A DNA stretch of 50,809 bases from Treponema sp. (lineage in GTDB: Bacteria > Spirochaetota > Spirochaetia > Treponematales > Breznakiellaceae), in assembly GCA_031283105.1 (NCBI GenBank), contig JAITCL010000014.1, positions 1 to 50,809 on the forward strand, written 5' to 3'. A model generated the notes under the pieces. It ran no database searches, was not told the origin of the DNA, and worked only from the letters and a program-made list of their open reading frames with translations. A program made the translations under genes and the position numbers. Shown here piece by piece: positions 1-8,282 of this stretch; the first letter of the stretch is position 1; each line of letters starts with the position of its first letter.

Positions 1-78
1 GTTAAAAGCAAACTTGACGATTGCGCGGCGGCAATTGAAGCGAAAACGGCGGAGTGGGAAGAGATGGTAAAAAAATAA
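1..78 (+). CDS. C-terminal end of a gene cut by the window edge
   Basis: The frame is open from the first base and stops with TAA at 76-78, leaving 25 residues. They are charged and heptad-like, with alternating Leu/Ala/Ile and Glu/Lys and a Trp-Glu-Glu near the end. This is reminiscent of the C-terminal coiled coil of ABC-F ATPases, but 25 residues are too few to be sure. The gene is transcribed toward the convergent lipoprotein gene that ends at 146. Confidence 0.5.
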   Translation, partial: VKSKLDDCAAAIEAKTAEWEEMVKK

Positions 79-145
79 GGAGTGCGGACTTATGCCCGCA
101 ACTCCAATTATTGTATAACGTTACAGGGTTGCGTTTACAATGACT

Positions 146-1123
146 TTAATTATTATCACTGGCGTTAAATGTCAAAAACAGACCGTCAGACATGGAGACA
201 TTATATTTTATAAAGTCATATCCACTACCGGATAATTTAATATCTATCTGACTGCCCAAAGATCGAGAAACGCTGAATGTTTGTGAATTCCCGGCATTAA
301 GATTATAGTACCAACCCGTTAAATCATTTCCCCAGTCATATGTACCTGATTGTTTTATATAGACATCACAAGAATAACCTGTGCTATTTTGAATAACAAT
401 AATGGGGTCTTCAATGGTTGAATTAACTCTGTCAAGGGGAGTAAAAAGTATTGTCATACCATTTGATATAGTAACATTAGTTTTAGTATAGGTATTAGTC
501 GGATTTGATGATTTCGCTTGAATATCAAATACTGTATAGTTGGTTGGCGGAATAAGTATGTTTATATCAGATTTGTCGTCATTATTCGATATTCCTCCCC
601 AACTTTCTCCCCAGTCAGACGTATTCGATGGATTTAAAGCCGATGGTACTATATAAACTGAATCAAAAGATTTGCCCGATCTGTTTTGTATCGTTATTTT
701 TGGCAGAGAACTCATATTATTTAAATTATCTGTGGAAAAAGTGATTGTCATTTTATTTGAAACGGTAACGCCGTATTGTATAAAGTTATATCCTCCCCCT
801 TCTAATCTAATATCATATACTTTATGTACGGACAAGGGTTGATCAAGAGTAAAATCTTGTGACTTCCCATCCTCTATATTGTAATACCATCCAGTTAAAT
901 CACCTCCCCAACTTTTTGCTTCTGTTGATGGCTTTATATAAATATCACAAGAATAGCCGGTATTATTTTTGACAGTAATAGTCGGTTTTATACCGCCGCC
1001 ACCACCTCCACCACCGCCGCCATCATTCCCCTCGCCTTCGATTTCGGCCTCGCAAGTCGCCATTGAGAAACCTATTACCGCTCTCAACACGATAATTCCC
1101 AAAAGTTTGAACATATTCTTCAT
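146..1123 (-). CDS. Predicted lipoprotein with polyglycine tether and three repeated domains
   Basis: A 325-residue secreted protein of unknown function. Residues 1-24 are a basic-hydrophobic leader ending in Met-Ala-Thr-Cys, a relaxed lipobox of the kind spirochaetes accept, so Cys24 is the likely lipid anchor. A run of ten Gly (about 35-44) follows. The rest is three tandem copies of a roughly 85-residue unit (about 48-135, 140-235, 240-325). Copies 1 and 3 are most alike: both have Asn-x-Thr-Gly-Tyr-Ser-Cys-Asp near the start, a central Leu-Thr-Gly-Trp-Tyr-Tyr-Asn, and end in a segment rich in Thr and Phe. Each copy looks like a small beta-sandwich, an inference from the alternating pattern. 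An AAAAGGGG Shine-Dalgarno lies 6 bases before the ATG. The gene is divergent from an XRE regulator. Confidence 0.75.
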   Translation of the reverse strand: MKNMFKLLGIIVLRAVIGFSMATCEAEIEGEGNDGGGGGGGGGGIKPTITVKNNTGYSCDIYIKPSTEAKSWGGDLTGWYYNIEDGKSQDFTLDQPLSVHKVYDIRLEGGGYNFIQYGVTVSNKMTITFSTDNLNNMSSLPKITIQNRSGKSFDSVYIVPSALNPSNTSDWGESWGGISNNDDKSDINILIPPTNYTVFDIQAKSSNPTNTYTKTNVTISNGMTILFTPLDRVNSTIEDPIIVIQNSTGYSCDVYIKQSGTYDWGNDLTGWYYNLNAGNSQTFSVSRSLGSQIDIKLSGSGYDFIKYNVSMSDGLFLTFNASDNN

Positions 1124-1138
1124 ATAGAACCCCTTTTT

Positions 1139-1170
1139 CTGATTCCAGCCACCCCTTTGGCGGGAATCGT
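1139..1170 (-). other. Hairpin in the lipoprotein 5' leader
   Basis: GATTCC at about 1142 pairs with GGAATC at about 1164, with an inner GCCA/TGGC pairing. It sits between the promoter at 1250-1278 and the start codon at 1123, inside a leader of about 120 bases. A second possible stem (GCCGGTT/GACCGGC) lies near 1206-1240. A regulatory role is only an inference. Confidence 0.35.
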
Positions 1171-1249
1171 ATAAAATTGGCCGCCCATACGGACGGGTAA
1201 GAAACAGCCGGTTGACCCTATCAGAGGCAGGCTGACCGGCGTTTTCCTA

Positions 1250-1278
1250 TTAATAGCTGGAAATTTAAAACTTGTCAA
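1250..1278 (-). promoter_or_regulatory. Sigma-70-type promoter of the lipoprotein gene
   Basis: On the minus strand TTGACA (1273-1278) is followed after 17 bases by TATTAA (1250-1255). The -35 box is perfect and extends into TTGACAAGTT, the same ten bases that overlap the -35 of the large secreted protein gene near 47656. This suggests a shared operator sequence. Confidence 0.65.
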
Positions 1279-1300
1279 TACCTAGTGCAAATAATTGTAA

Positions 1301-1336
1301 TTAACAAGTTGTAAATGCTTGTTAATACCCTAAATT
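1301..1336 (+). promoter_or_regulatory. Palindromic operator candidate and promoter of the XRE gene
   Basis: TTAACAAG (1301-1308), nine bases, then CTTGTTAA (1318-1325) is a perfect inverted repeat. It overlaps a plausible promoter TTGTAA (1309-1314), 16 bases, TAAATT (1331-1336), which ends six bases before the ATG at 1343. An autoregulatory operator for the XRE protein is the natural reading. The message would be leaderless. Confidence 0.5.
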
Positions 1337-1342
1337 TGACTA

Positions 1343-1723
1343 ATGAGGAAAAAATTCGACGAATCGAATGATTTAAGGCGAACTCTTTCGTTAAATATTA
1401 AAAAACAGCGGAAAATTCTCGGTTTGACCCAGGAAAAACTCGCGGAAGCCACCGATCTTTCATCCCAGACAATCAACGATATTGAAGGCTGTAGAATGTG
1501 GGTCAGCGACAAAACAATACTAAAACTGGCTAAGATATTGCATACAGACGCATATCAGCTATTTAAGCCTATAACGGCTGTAAGGACGCCCATACCTGAA
1601 AACGCAAATACGGATAAATTTATTTTTGAAATAGAAAGCAAAATTATTAAGTTTGTCAAACAACAATTTGAAGAGGCAAAAGACGCACTTAACGACTCAG
1701 GCAGCGCCGAAAGCGTCCAATAG
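1343..1723 (+). CDS. XRE-family HTH transcriptional regulator
   Basis: A 126-residue DNA-binding protein. Residues 9-72 are a Cro/C1-type helix-turn-helix (Arg-Lys-x-Leu-Gly-Leu-Thr-Gln-Glu-Lys-Leu-Ala, then Ser-Gln-Thr-Ile-Asn-Asp-Ile-Glu). The tail of about 50 residues is charged and probably helical. It is a clear paralogue of the regulator at 47688: both share Thr-Ile-Asn-Asp-Ile-Glu-Gly and Trp-Val-Ser-Asp-Lys-Thr. It diverges from the lipoprotein gene across 219 bases holding both promoters, so it probably controls that gene and itself. No Shine-Dalgarno is visible, and the -10-like TAAATT ends six bases before the ATG. Confidence 0.8.
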   Translation: MRKKFDESNDLRRTLSLNIKKQRKILGLTQEKLAEATDLSSQTINDIEGCRMWVSDKTILKLAKILHTDAYQLFKPITAVRTPIPENANTDKFIFEIESKIIKFVKQQFEEAKDALNDSGSAESVQ

Positions 1724-1781
1724 AACCGGACAATATTTTCTTCCTCCGTGGTTTTTATTCAGCAGTTTCTTAGCTGCAAAC

Positions 1782-1816
1782 TTGAGAAAAAGCCGCCAAT
1801 ACGGTATCCTTGCCTT
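1782..1816 (+). promoter_or_regulatory. Promoter placing the murG transcript start at its ATG
   Basis: TTGAGA (1782-1787), 17 bases, TATCCT (1805-1810), then six bases to the ATG at 1817. No Shine-Dalgarno precedes the ATG. The geometry predicts transcription starting at or next to the A of the start codon, a leaderless message. Confidence 0.45.
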
Positions 1817-2920
1817 ATGGTGAATATCGCTTTTACCGGCGGGGGGACCGGCGGGCATATCTACCCCGGACTGGCAGTTGTTGAAGGACTGAAAACCAGA
1901 TTGACCGGGCTGGACTACCGGCTTTTTTGGATTGGCTCAAATGCTGGTATGGATCGTTCCATTGTAGAAGGGGCGGGGCTGGAATTTTTTGGCATACCGG
2001 CGGGGCGGCTCAGACGCTATTTCACCCTTAAAACGATACCCGATATATTCAGGGTTGCCGCCGGTTTTTGCGCGGCGCGCAGCATACTGAAAAAGCAAAA
2101 AGTTGATATACTTTTTTCCAAGGGCGGTTTTGTCAGTGTGCCGCCCTGCGTCGCCGCCGCTTCTTTGGGGATTCCGGTCTTTACCCATGAGTCGGATTTT
2201 AGTCCCGGCCTTGCGACCAGGCTTAACCTGCGGTTTGTGCGGCGTACCGGGGGCAGAATTTTTGTTTCGTATGCGGATACGGTTGAGCTTATGCCCGCCG
2301 ATCTGAAAGACCGGATCACAATCAGCGGCAATCCGGTGCGCCCGGTGTTTCGCGCCGCCGATCCGGCACAGGGGCGGGCATTTTTGGGGCTGGGCGAACA
2401 GGAACGGATTCTGCTGGTATTGGGGGGCAGTCAGGGGGCGCAGGAGGTTAATGCGCTGATCCGCGCTGCTCTGGAGGATTTGCGCCATCATTACACGGTG
2501 GTGCATCAGTTTGGCCCCGAGCAGCAGTGGGATGTGCCGAAAACGGAGGGGTACATTCCCATTCCTTACATCAGGGATGAAATGCCCCATGTTCTTGCCG
2601 CGGCTGAGTTGATTGTGGGGCGCAGCGGGGCGGGTACGGTTTGGGAAAGCGCCGCTTTGGGCAAGCCCATGATTCTGATACCTTTGAGCGGTTCAGGCAC
2701 GCGGGGCGATCAGGTTGAAAACGCCCGTTTTTTTGAACGGGAAGGGGCGGCGCTGGTTCTGCCGGGCCAGGGCGGGGCGGAAAATCTTTCCCGCATGGTC
2801 AGCGCCCTTGCCGGTGATTCCCGTAAAAGGGAAGCGATGGCTGAGGCTGCGCGGCGCATCGGCAGTCTTGACGGCGCTGCAATTATTGGTGATTCTATTT
2901 GCAATTTTACAGGAGTATAA
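1817..2920 (+). CDS. murG: MurG, UDP-GlcNAc:lipid I N-acetylglucosaminyltransferase
   Basis: Transfers GlcNAc from UDP-GlcNAc to lipid I to make lipid II, at the inner face of the membrane. At 367 residues it has the normal family length. The glycine-rich Gly-Gly-Gly-Thr-Gly-Gly-His loop at residues 8-14, the His-Glu-Ser segment in the N-domain, Leu-Gly-Gly-Ser-Gln-Gly-Ala at the start of the C-domain and Arg-Ser-Gly-Ala-Gly-Thr-x-x-Glu in the donor site all fit GT28. The frame is open further upstream to 1748, but only the ATG at 1817 places the glycine loop at the expected N-terminal position, and the upstream part overlaps the promoter. It is the first gene of a tight run to 8229, and cvpA begins four bases after its stop. 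Confidence 0.95.
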   Translation: MVNIAFTGGGTGGHIYPGLAVVEGLKTRLTGLDYRLFWIGSNAGMDRSIVEGAGLEFFGIPAGRLRRYFTLKTIPDIFRVAAGFCAARSILKKQKVDILFSKGGFVSVPPCVAAASLGIPVFTHESDFSPGLATRLNLRFVRRTGGRIFVSYADTVELMPADLKDRITISGNPVRPVFRAADPAQGRAFLGLGEQERILLVLGGSQGAQEVNALIRAALEDLRHHYTVVHQFGPEQQWDVPKTEGYIPIPYIRDEMPHVLAAAELIVGRSGAGTVWESAALGKPMILIPLSGSGTRGDQVENARFFEREGAALVLPGQGGAENLSRMVSALAGDSRKREAMAEAARRIGSLDGAAIIGDSICNFTGV

Positions 2921-2923
2921 AGC

Positions 2924-3442
2924 ATGGCGGTTGTTGATATTGTATTTTTAGTGATAATTGCAATCTTTGCTTTTCGCTGCGCCGCCCGCGGTTTTATCGG
3001 CGAACTATTATCAATGGCGGCGCTGATTTTTGGTATGTTGGCGGCAATATGTTTTTTCCGGTGGGGCGGGCTGATTATCCGCAGTTGGTTTATGCCGGAA
3101 GTAAGGATTATCCCCGAAGTGATCGCCTTTATCGTTCTTTTTGTGATCGTCTTTATCACCATAAAAACAATTGAAATAACATTGAAAGGAATTATTGAAA
3201 AGATACAGCTTGGCGGTCTGGATCGTATGCTGGGACTGCTCTTTGGTTTTGTGGAAGGAATCATTATCGTTTGTCTGATTATTTTTGTGATTAACATTAT
3301 GCCTCCTGTTGTTTCCGGCCCTGCTCTGGAACAAAGTTTTTTTGCGAGAATACTTTTGCCGTTTATCTTTGGGAACAAAAAAGAAATACTGGAATCGGTT
3401 GTCCTGTTACACGCGCCGGGGAGGGTATTGACCGGTGTTTGA
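2924..3442 (+). CDS. cvpA: CvpA-family membrane protein
   Basis: A 172-residue inner-membrane protein with four hydrophobic segments (about 5-25, 28-50, 65-88, 103-128) and the CvpA hallmark of a short first helix followed by Arg-Gly-Phe-x-Gly-Glu-Leu, then Gly-Gly-Leu-Asp-Arg-x-Leu-Gly-Leu-x-Phe-Gly before the fourth helix. The family is named after colicin V production and is linked to cell-envelope maintenance, with no settled biochemical role. Its last bases overlap the GTG start of the polymerase subunit gene by eight bases, so translation is probably coupled. Confidence 0.85.
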   Translation: MAVVDIVFLVIIAIFAFRCAARGFIGELLSMAALIFGMLAAICFFRWGGLIIRSWFMPEVRIIPEVIAFIVLFVIVFITIKTIEITLKGIIEKIQLGGLDRMLGLLFGFVEGIIIVCLIIFVINIMPPVVSGPALEQSFFARILLPFIFGNKKEILESVVLLHAPGRVLTGV

Positions 3443-4814
3443 AAATATCATCGCCCAGGCCGCGGCGGATCAGCTTAAAACGGATATGCTCTCGCGCCGG
3501 CTTGCCCCTTCGATGTTGTTCTTTGGGCCGGCGGCGTCGGGGAAGGGCAGTACGGCGATAGAATTGGCGCGCGCGCTTTCCTGCGAAAAGGGGACGGCGC
3601 TCTGGAAATGTGATTGTCCCGCTTGCGCCCGCCACCGTTTGCTGATTCATCCCGATCTCGTCATGATAGGCCCGCGGGCTTTTGCCGCGGAAATAGCCGC
3701 CGCCCGCACCGCTTTTCTGCGCGACCCCGCATCGGCGGCAGGACAGTCGCTGTTTGTCCGTTCTCTGCGAAAATTATTGGCACGTTTTGCCCCCGCTGTC
3801 TGGGAATACGAATCCAAAGGGGGCAGAGTTAACCCCCTGTCATTATTGCAATCGCTGGAAGAAGATATTGACGAATTTGAAACACAGGCCGCCATCGCAG
3901 ATACGCCGGAAAAGTGCGCCGCGCTTGAAAAACTTTCTGAATCTCTTGCAAAAAACGCTTTCAAACTGGAAGACGATTGCATGAGCGAAACGACTCCCAT
4001 TGCCCAACTGCGTAAGGCCGCTTACTGGAGCCGTCTGTCCCCAACGGGAAAACGAAAAACGTTGATCATTGAAAATGCCGACCGCATGAAAGATGAAGCC
4101 CGCAATTCCCTGCTTAAACTGCTGGAGGAGCCGCCCGAATCGGTTAACATTGTTTTGACCGTCCTCAGGCGGGAGTCCGTGCTGCCGACAATTCTGTCGC
4201 GGCTGCGGCCATACCGTTTTCTTGCCCGCGGCGCCGTTGAAGAACAGGAAATTATCCGCAGGGTTTTCCGGGATTCCCGCGCTACGCCGGAAGAAGCCGC
4301 GCAAGGCGACGTTAGGGGTAACGCGCCGGGGCTGGTGGCGGCCTACCTCGATTCGTTTTTGCCTCAGCCGCCGGAAAAACTTCTTCCCCTGGCGGCATAT
4401 TTTGTCGCCGCTGTCGCCCGCTCGGCTGCCATTGCCGCAAAAAGCCGCAGCTTCTCGGGAAGCCGTGATGTTGCCATTTCCCCGGTGTTGAAAGCGTTGG
4501 GCAGTTATTGCGCCCCCATTGCCGAGTCCGCCAATTTTGAACGCGCTGCGGACGCGCAAGAGGTCATAGCGGCGCTGCTTGCGCACAGCGGCAATTTTGA
4601 AGGGCGGTCGTTTCCGCGCTTCCTTGCCCTTGCCCTTGATCTGGTGTCGTGGTCGCTTAATCAGTATATTTCAGATAACACCTTAATTGCCTGTAGTGAC
4701 ATTTGGCGCAGGCGTTTGGGAGAGGCCCAAGCGGCTTACGGCGTTTGGAATCAGCGGCCTGAACTTGCCCTGGAATCGCTGTTCCATAAACTCAGGGAAG
4801 ACATGGCGGTATGA
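3435..4814 (+). CDS. DNA polymerase III clamp-loader subunit (delta'/gamma type)
   Basis: A 459-residue AAA+ protein of the replicative clamp loader. The P-loop is at residues 31-39 (Gly-Pro-Ala-Ala-Ser-Gly-Lys-Gly-Ser). A Cys cluster follows at 50, 59, 61 and 64, equivalent to the zinc site of gamma and delta' subunits. Later come Arg-Asn-Ser-Leu-Leu-Lys-Leu-Leu-Glu-Glu-Pro-Pro and Thr-Ile-Leu-Ser-Arg-Leu, where the usual Ser-Arg-Cys has lost its Cys. It is longer than typical delta' (about 330), with an insertion of about 90 residues after the zinc site. It starts with GTG at 3435, inside the end of cvpA. Whether it acts as delta' or as an extra gamma-like subunit cannot be told from sequence alone. 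Confidence 0.85.
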   Translation: MFENIIAQAAADQLKTDMLSRRLAPSMLFFGPAASGKGSTAIELARALSCEKGTALWKCDCPACARHRLLIHPDLVMIGPRAFAAEIAAARTAFLRDPASAAGQSLFVRSLRKLLARFAPAVWEYESKGGRVNPLSLLQSLEEDIDEFETQAAIADTPEKCAALEKLSESLAKNAFKLEDDCMSETTPIAQLRKAAYWSRLSPTGKRKTLIIENADRMKDEARNSLLKLLEEPPESVNIVLTVLRRESVLPTILSRLRPYRFLARGAVEEQEIIRRVFRDSRATPEEAAQGDVRGNAPGLVAAYLDSFLPQPPEKLLPLAAYFVAAVARSAAIAAKSRSFSGSRDVAISPVLKALGSYCAPIAESANFERAADAQEVIAALLAHSGNFEGRSFPRFLALALDLVSWSLNQYISDNTLIACSDIWRRRLGEAQAAYGVWNQRPELALESLFHKLREDMAV

Positions 4815-4821
4815 GGTTGGC

Positions 4822-5994
4822 ATGAGGGGTTTTTACCGGCGGGCGCTCAGCAAGATTGAACGGCTTACTCCCCAGCAGTGCCGGGAACTTTTGGTGTCCG
4901 CGTCGGGGGAAATTCTCCGTCTGGAAACCGTGCTTGATTCGCTGCCGTCGGGTATTCTGGTCTGTGATGAACAACATTCCTTGATTATGGCGAATAAATC
5001 TTCCCTGCGCCTGCTTCCCTTGAGCAATCCCGAAGGCAGCCCCCTCTGGGAACTTATTTCTGATGAGTATGTTGCCGCTTTTTTTCAGCGGGTCTTATCA
5101 AACGGCGACCGCGTACTGGAACATGAAATGGATGTTGAGGCGCAGGGCACGAGCCGTCTGCTTTCAATCAGCGTTCACCCGCTGGTGGACAGGCGGCGGA
5201 TAACCGGCTCTCTCGTCCATGTTGAGGACATTACCGAAAAACGTGCCGGTGAGGTGCGTCTGCGCCGGGCTGAAAACCTTGCCAGTCTGACGACCCTTGC
5301 CGCCGGCATCGCCCATGAAATAAAAAATCCGCTTGGTTCAATTTCCATTCATCTTCAGCTTATGCAGAAGGCCCTCGCTAAAAGCGCCGCCAAAAACAGT
5401 GTAAAGCAGTCCCCCTTAATTGACAAATATTTTAACATATTGAACGAAGAAGTTGACCGCTTGAACCGCACGGTGGTTGATTTTCTGTTTGCGGCGCGCC
5501 CCATGACCCTTGAACTGCGCGAAGGAAACATTAATTTTCTGATTGCCGAACTTGCCGAATTTATCAAGGCGGAACTGGAACAGTCACATATCCTCCTTCT
5601 TTTGGAACTTGATGAAAACCTTCCCCCCGCGCTTATTGACGAGCGTTATATGAAACAGGCGCTGCTCAACCTCATTAAAAACGCGCAAGCCGCTATGCCC
5701 AGCGGCGGCCTGTTGACCATTGCGACCCAGGTATCGGACAATGAGATACGGATAAGCGTGTGCGATACCGGAGTGGGGATAATCGCGGAAAGCCTTGCCA
5801 AAATTTTTGAACCGTACTTTACCACCAAGGATAACGGAACGGGTTTGGGACTTACCCTGGTTTTTAAAATCATAAAGGAACATCATGGTGAAATAGCGGT
5901 GGAATCACGGGAAGGGGAGGGGAGCAATTTTGAGATCAGCCTGCCCGTCCGCCGGAAAGAGAAACGTCTTATCACGTATGAGGAACAAAAATGA
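4822..5994 (+). CDS. NtrB/AtoS-like sensor histidine kinase
   Basis: A 390-residue soluble kinase with no membrane segment, so it probably senses a cytoplasmic signal. A PAS-like domain covers about 30-145. The H-box Ala-His-Glu-Ile-Lys-Asn-Pro-Leu-Gly follows with phosphorylated His165. The ATPase domain has N-box Asn-Leu-Ile-Lys-Asn-Ala, G1 Asp-Thr-Gly-Val-Gly-Ile and G2 Gly-Thr-Gly-Leu-Gly-Leu. The frame is open to 4687, but the ATG at 4822, eight bases after the preceding stop and with GAGG upstream, fits the operon. It overlaps its response regulator by ATGA. T. pallidum has a similar pair annotated AtoS/AtoC. Confidence 0.9.
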   Translation: MRGFYRRALSKIERLTPQQCRELLVSASGEILRLETVLDSLPSGILVCDEQHSLIMANKSSLRLLPLSNPEGSPLWELISDEYVAAFFQRVLSNGDRVLEHEMDVEAQGTSRLLSISVHPLVDRRRITGSLVHVEDITEKRAGEVRLRRAENLASLTTLAAGIAHEIKNPLGSISIHLQLMQKALAKSAAKNSVKQSPLIDKYFNILNEEVDRLNRTVVDFLFAARPMTLELREGNINFLIAELAEFIKAELEQSHILLLLELDENLPPALIDERYMKQALLNLIKNAQAAMPSGGLLTIATQVSDNEIRISVCDTGVGIIAESLAKIFEPYFTTKDNGTGLGLTLVFKIIKEHHGEIAVESREGEGSNFEISLPVRRKEKRLITYEEQK

Positions 5995-7337
5995 AATTTA
6001 AGATACTTGTGGTGGATGATGAAAAAAATATCCGCGAGGGACTTGCCGCATCCCTGGAGATGGACGGCTACAACACGGTCTGCGCCGCCGACGGGGAGGA
6101 GGGCTGGAAACTTTTTGGCAAAGGCGACATAGACCTGGTTATTACCGACCTGCGTATGCCCGGCATGGACGGCGAAGAGCTGATGCGCCGCATACTGGCT
6201 GAAACCCCCGGACTTCCGATTGTTATTTTAACCGGCCACGGCACGGTAGAAGCCGCGGTCAACGCCATGCGCGAAGGGGCGTGGGATTTTCTGACCAAGC
6301 CGGTGAATCTGAACCGCCTTTCCCTGCTGGTAAAACGCGCCCTCGAAAACAGGGAACTGGTTTTGCGCAATCGCGCAATGGAAGCCGATCTTGAACGCGG
6401 ACGCCTTTTTGAAAACATGATCGGCAAGTCTTCCGTTATGCGTAAAGTTTTTGACACGATAAGCCGCGTCGCCCCTTCCAAAGCCTCTGTGCTGATTACC
6501 GGGGAATCCGGCGTGGGAAAGGAACTGGTTGCCGACGCCATTCACGAACTTTCACCCCGCAAGGGCAAACCCCTGATTAAAGTCCACTGCGCCGCCCTTT
6601 CCGCGGGCGTTCTGGAAAGCGAATTGTTTGGCCACGAAAAGGGGGCATTTACCGGCGCGGTGTCGCGGCGGCGGGGGCGTTTTGAACTTGCCAACGGGGG
6701 AACGCTTTTTCTGGACGAAATTGGCGAGATTGATCAAAACATTCAGATAAAATTACTGAGGGTTTTGCAGGAGCGTGAATTTGAACGGGTTGGCGGCGAG
6801 GAAACCGTTGAAACCGATGTCCGCATTATTGCCGCTACCAACAAAAACCTCAAGGAAGAAATAGAAAAAGGCAATTTCCGCGAAGACCTGTACTTCCGCC
6901 TCAATGTGGTGAATATAGATGTCCCGCCGTTACGCGACAGAAAAGATGACATTCCCGTTCTGGCAGCCGGTTTTCTGCGGGAAGTCGCCGCCGAAAACGG
7001 CAAAAAAATTGAAGGTATCCACGAAAAGGCATATTCCCGCCTCTACGCATACGACTGGCCGGGCAATATCCGCGAATTGCGGAATTGTATCGAAAGCGCC
7101 GTTGTTATGTGCCGCGCCAATTTGATCACCGAAGATGATTTGTCGCCCGCCCTGCGCTCTTCCAGCGATGAGGGATGGGTGCGTATCCCCCTGGATGTCA
7201 GTCTTGAGGAAGCGGAACAACTTATTATCCGCGCCGCAGTCAACTTTCATAAAGGCAACAAAAGCAAGGCCGCCGAAACACTTGGCATTGGGCGGAAAAC
7301 CCTGCACCGGAAACTTGGTGAGGAAGATGACGCATAA
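5991..7337 (+). CDS. NtrC/AtoC-like sigma-54-dependent response regulator
   Basis: A 448-residue transcription activator. The receiver domain (1-120) has acidic Asp9/Asp10 and phosphoacceptor Asp53. The AAA+ domain (about 142-380) has Walker A Gly-Glu-Ser-Gly-Val-Gly-Lys-Glu, the sigma-54 contact loop Gly-Ala-Phe-Thr-Gly-Ala at 218-223, and Walker B Leu-Phe-Leu-Asp-Glu-Ile. The C-terminal Fis-type helix-turn-helix (about 405-445) ends in [16 protein letters not shown]. The start overlaps the kinase stop as ATGA. It should act with RpoN. I saw no -24/-12 promoter that marks its targets in this window. Confidence 0.93.
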   Translation: MKFKILVVDDEKNIREGLAASLEMDGYNTVCAADGEEGWKLFGKGDIDLVITDLRMPGMDGEELMRRILAETPGLPIVILTGHGTVEAAVNAMREGAWDFLTKPVNLNRLSLLVKRALENRELVLRNRAMEADLERGRLFENMIGKSSVMRKVFDTISRVAPSKASVLITGESGVGKELVADAIHELSPRKGKPLIKVHCAALSAGVLESELFGHEKGAFTGAVSRRRGRFELANGGTLFLDEIGEIDQNIQIKLLRVLQEREFERVGGEETVETDVRIIAATNKNLKEEIEKGNFREDLYFRLNVVNIDVPPLRDRKDDIPVLAAGFLREVAAENGKKIEGIHEKAYSRLYAYDWPGNIRELRNCIESAVVMCRANLITEDDLSPALRSSSDEGWVRIPLDVSLEEAEQLIIRAAVNFHKGNKSKAAETLGIGRKTLHRKLGEEDDA

Positions 7338-8229
7338 TATGAACCCCTGGCCCTCCCTTGCCCCGTATGGGAAAACACTTTCATTGTCCGGCGGCGAACT
7401 GTTTTATTATGATTCCGGTAACAGCGCCGCTGTTAAACCAACGGTACTGCTTATTCACGGTTTGGGAGATGAGGCGGACACCTGGCGGCATATTTTTCCG
7501 CTGTTGAGCGGCGCGGGGTATCGCGTTATTGCGCCTGACTTGCCAGGTTTTGGCCGTTCGTGGTGGAAGGGCAGAATCAGTATGCGCGGTCATTGCCGGG
7601 CCGTTATGCGATTAATGATCATGACCGGCGCGGCAAGCGCGGAGAATCCCGCAGTGCTTGCCGGAAGTTCCCTGGGGGCCGGTATCGCGGAAATGATTGC
7701 CGGCAAGCGTCCCAATCTGGTCAAAGGGCTTATCCTTCTTGACGGCTGTTTTCCCTTTCCCTACAAAATAGACCGGGGGCTTTTTTTGCTGGGGCTGCCG
7801 TTTATCGGCAAAGGCTGGTACCGGAGTTTCCGTTCAGATCACGAAGCCGCGTGGAAATCGTTATACCCGTATTACGGCAATCTGGACGGCATGAGCGGCG
7901 CGGACAAGGAATTTTTACGCGAGCGGGTAATTGCCCGCGTGGAAAGCCCCCATCAGGAACGCGGCTATTTTGCCACCTTGCGGAGCATGAACGTTTTTGT
8001 GCCGTTTGGCCGCCGGGCGGTAACCCGGATGATGCAAACCTTCCCCGGAAAAATTCTTATTCTCTGGGGCGAAAAAGACCGGGTGTTTTCGCCGAAAAAA
8101 ACCGCCCTTTTCCGCAGTCTGCGGCCTGACGCTGACTTTACCCTTATCGCCGGCGCGGGCCATCTGCCCCATCAGGAAAAACCCGATGTATGCGCGGCGG
8201 AAATACTGCGCTTTTTGCAGGGGGATTGA
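7327..8229 (+). CDS. Alpha/beta-hydrolase family protein
   Basis: A 300-residue alpha/beta hydrolase of unknown substrate. The oxyanion His-Gly appears in Leu-Leu-Ile-His-Gly-Leu-Gly, then Pro-Asp-Leu-Pro-Gly-Phe-Gly. The nucleophile elbow is Gly-Ser-Ser-Leu-Gly with Ser115. The acid is probably the Asp in Trp-Gly-Glu-Lys-Asp-Arg and the base the His in Gly-Ala-Gly-His-Leu-Pro. The start is uncertain between ATG at 7327, inside the end of the regulator gene and next to GAGGA, and ATG at 7339. The overlap implies co-transcription with the two-component genes. Confidence 0.85.
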   Translation: MTHNMNPWPSLAPYGKTLSLSGGELFYYDSGNSAAVKPTVLLIHGLGDEADTWRHIFPLLSGAGYRVIAPDLPGFGRSWWKGRISMRGHCRAVMRLMIMTGAASAENPAVLAGSSLGAGIAEMIAGKRPNLVKGLILLDGCFPFPYKIDRGLFLLGLPFIGKGWYRSFRSDHEAAWKSLYPYYGNLDGMSGADKEFLRERVIARVESPHQERGYFATLRSMNVFVPFGRRAVTRMMQTFPGKILILWGEKDRVFSPKKTALFRSLRPDADFTLIAGAGHLPHQEKPDVCAAEILRFLQGD

Positions 8230-8247
8230 TTCTCGTTTGAATAATAC

Positions 8248-8282
8248 TTGAATCTATAATCTTTTGCTTATAGTATTAATCT
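8248..8282 (+). promoter_or_regulatory. Promoter of the toxin-antitoxin pair, leaderless geometry
   Basis: TTGAAT (8248-8253), 17 bases, TAGTAT (8271-8276), then six bases to the ATG at 8283. A TATAAT at 8255-8260 is an alternative -10. No Shine-Dalgarno is seen. Confidence 0.4.

Noticed and set aside
3775-3795. TGGCACG...TTGC resembling a sigma-54 promoter upstream of the NtrC-like genes
   Set aside because: The spacing between the two elements is too short and it lies inside the polymerase subunit gene.
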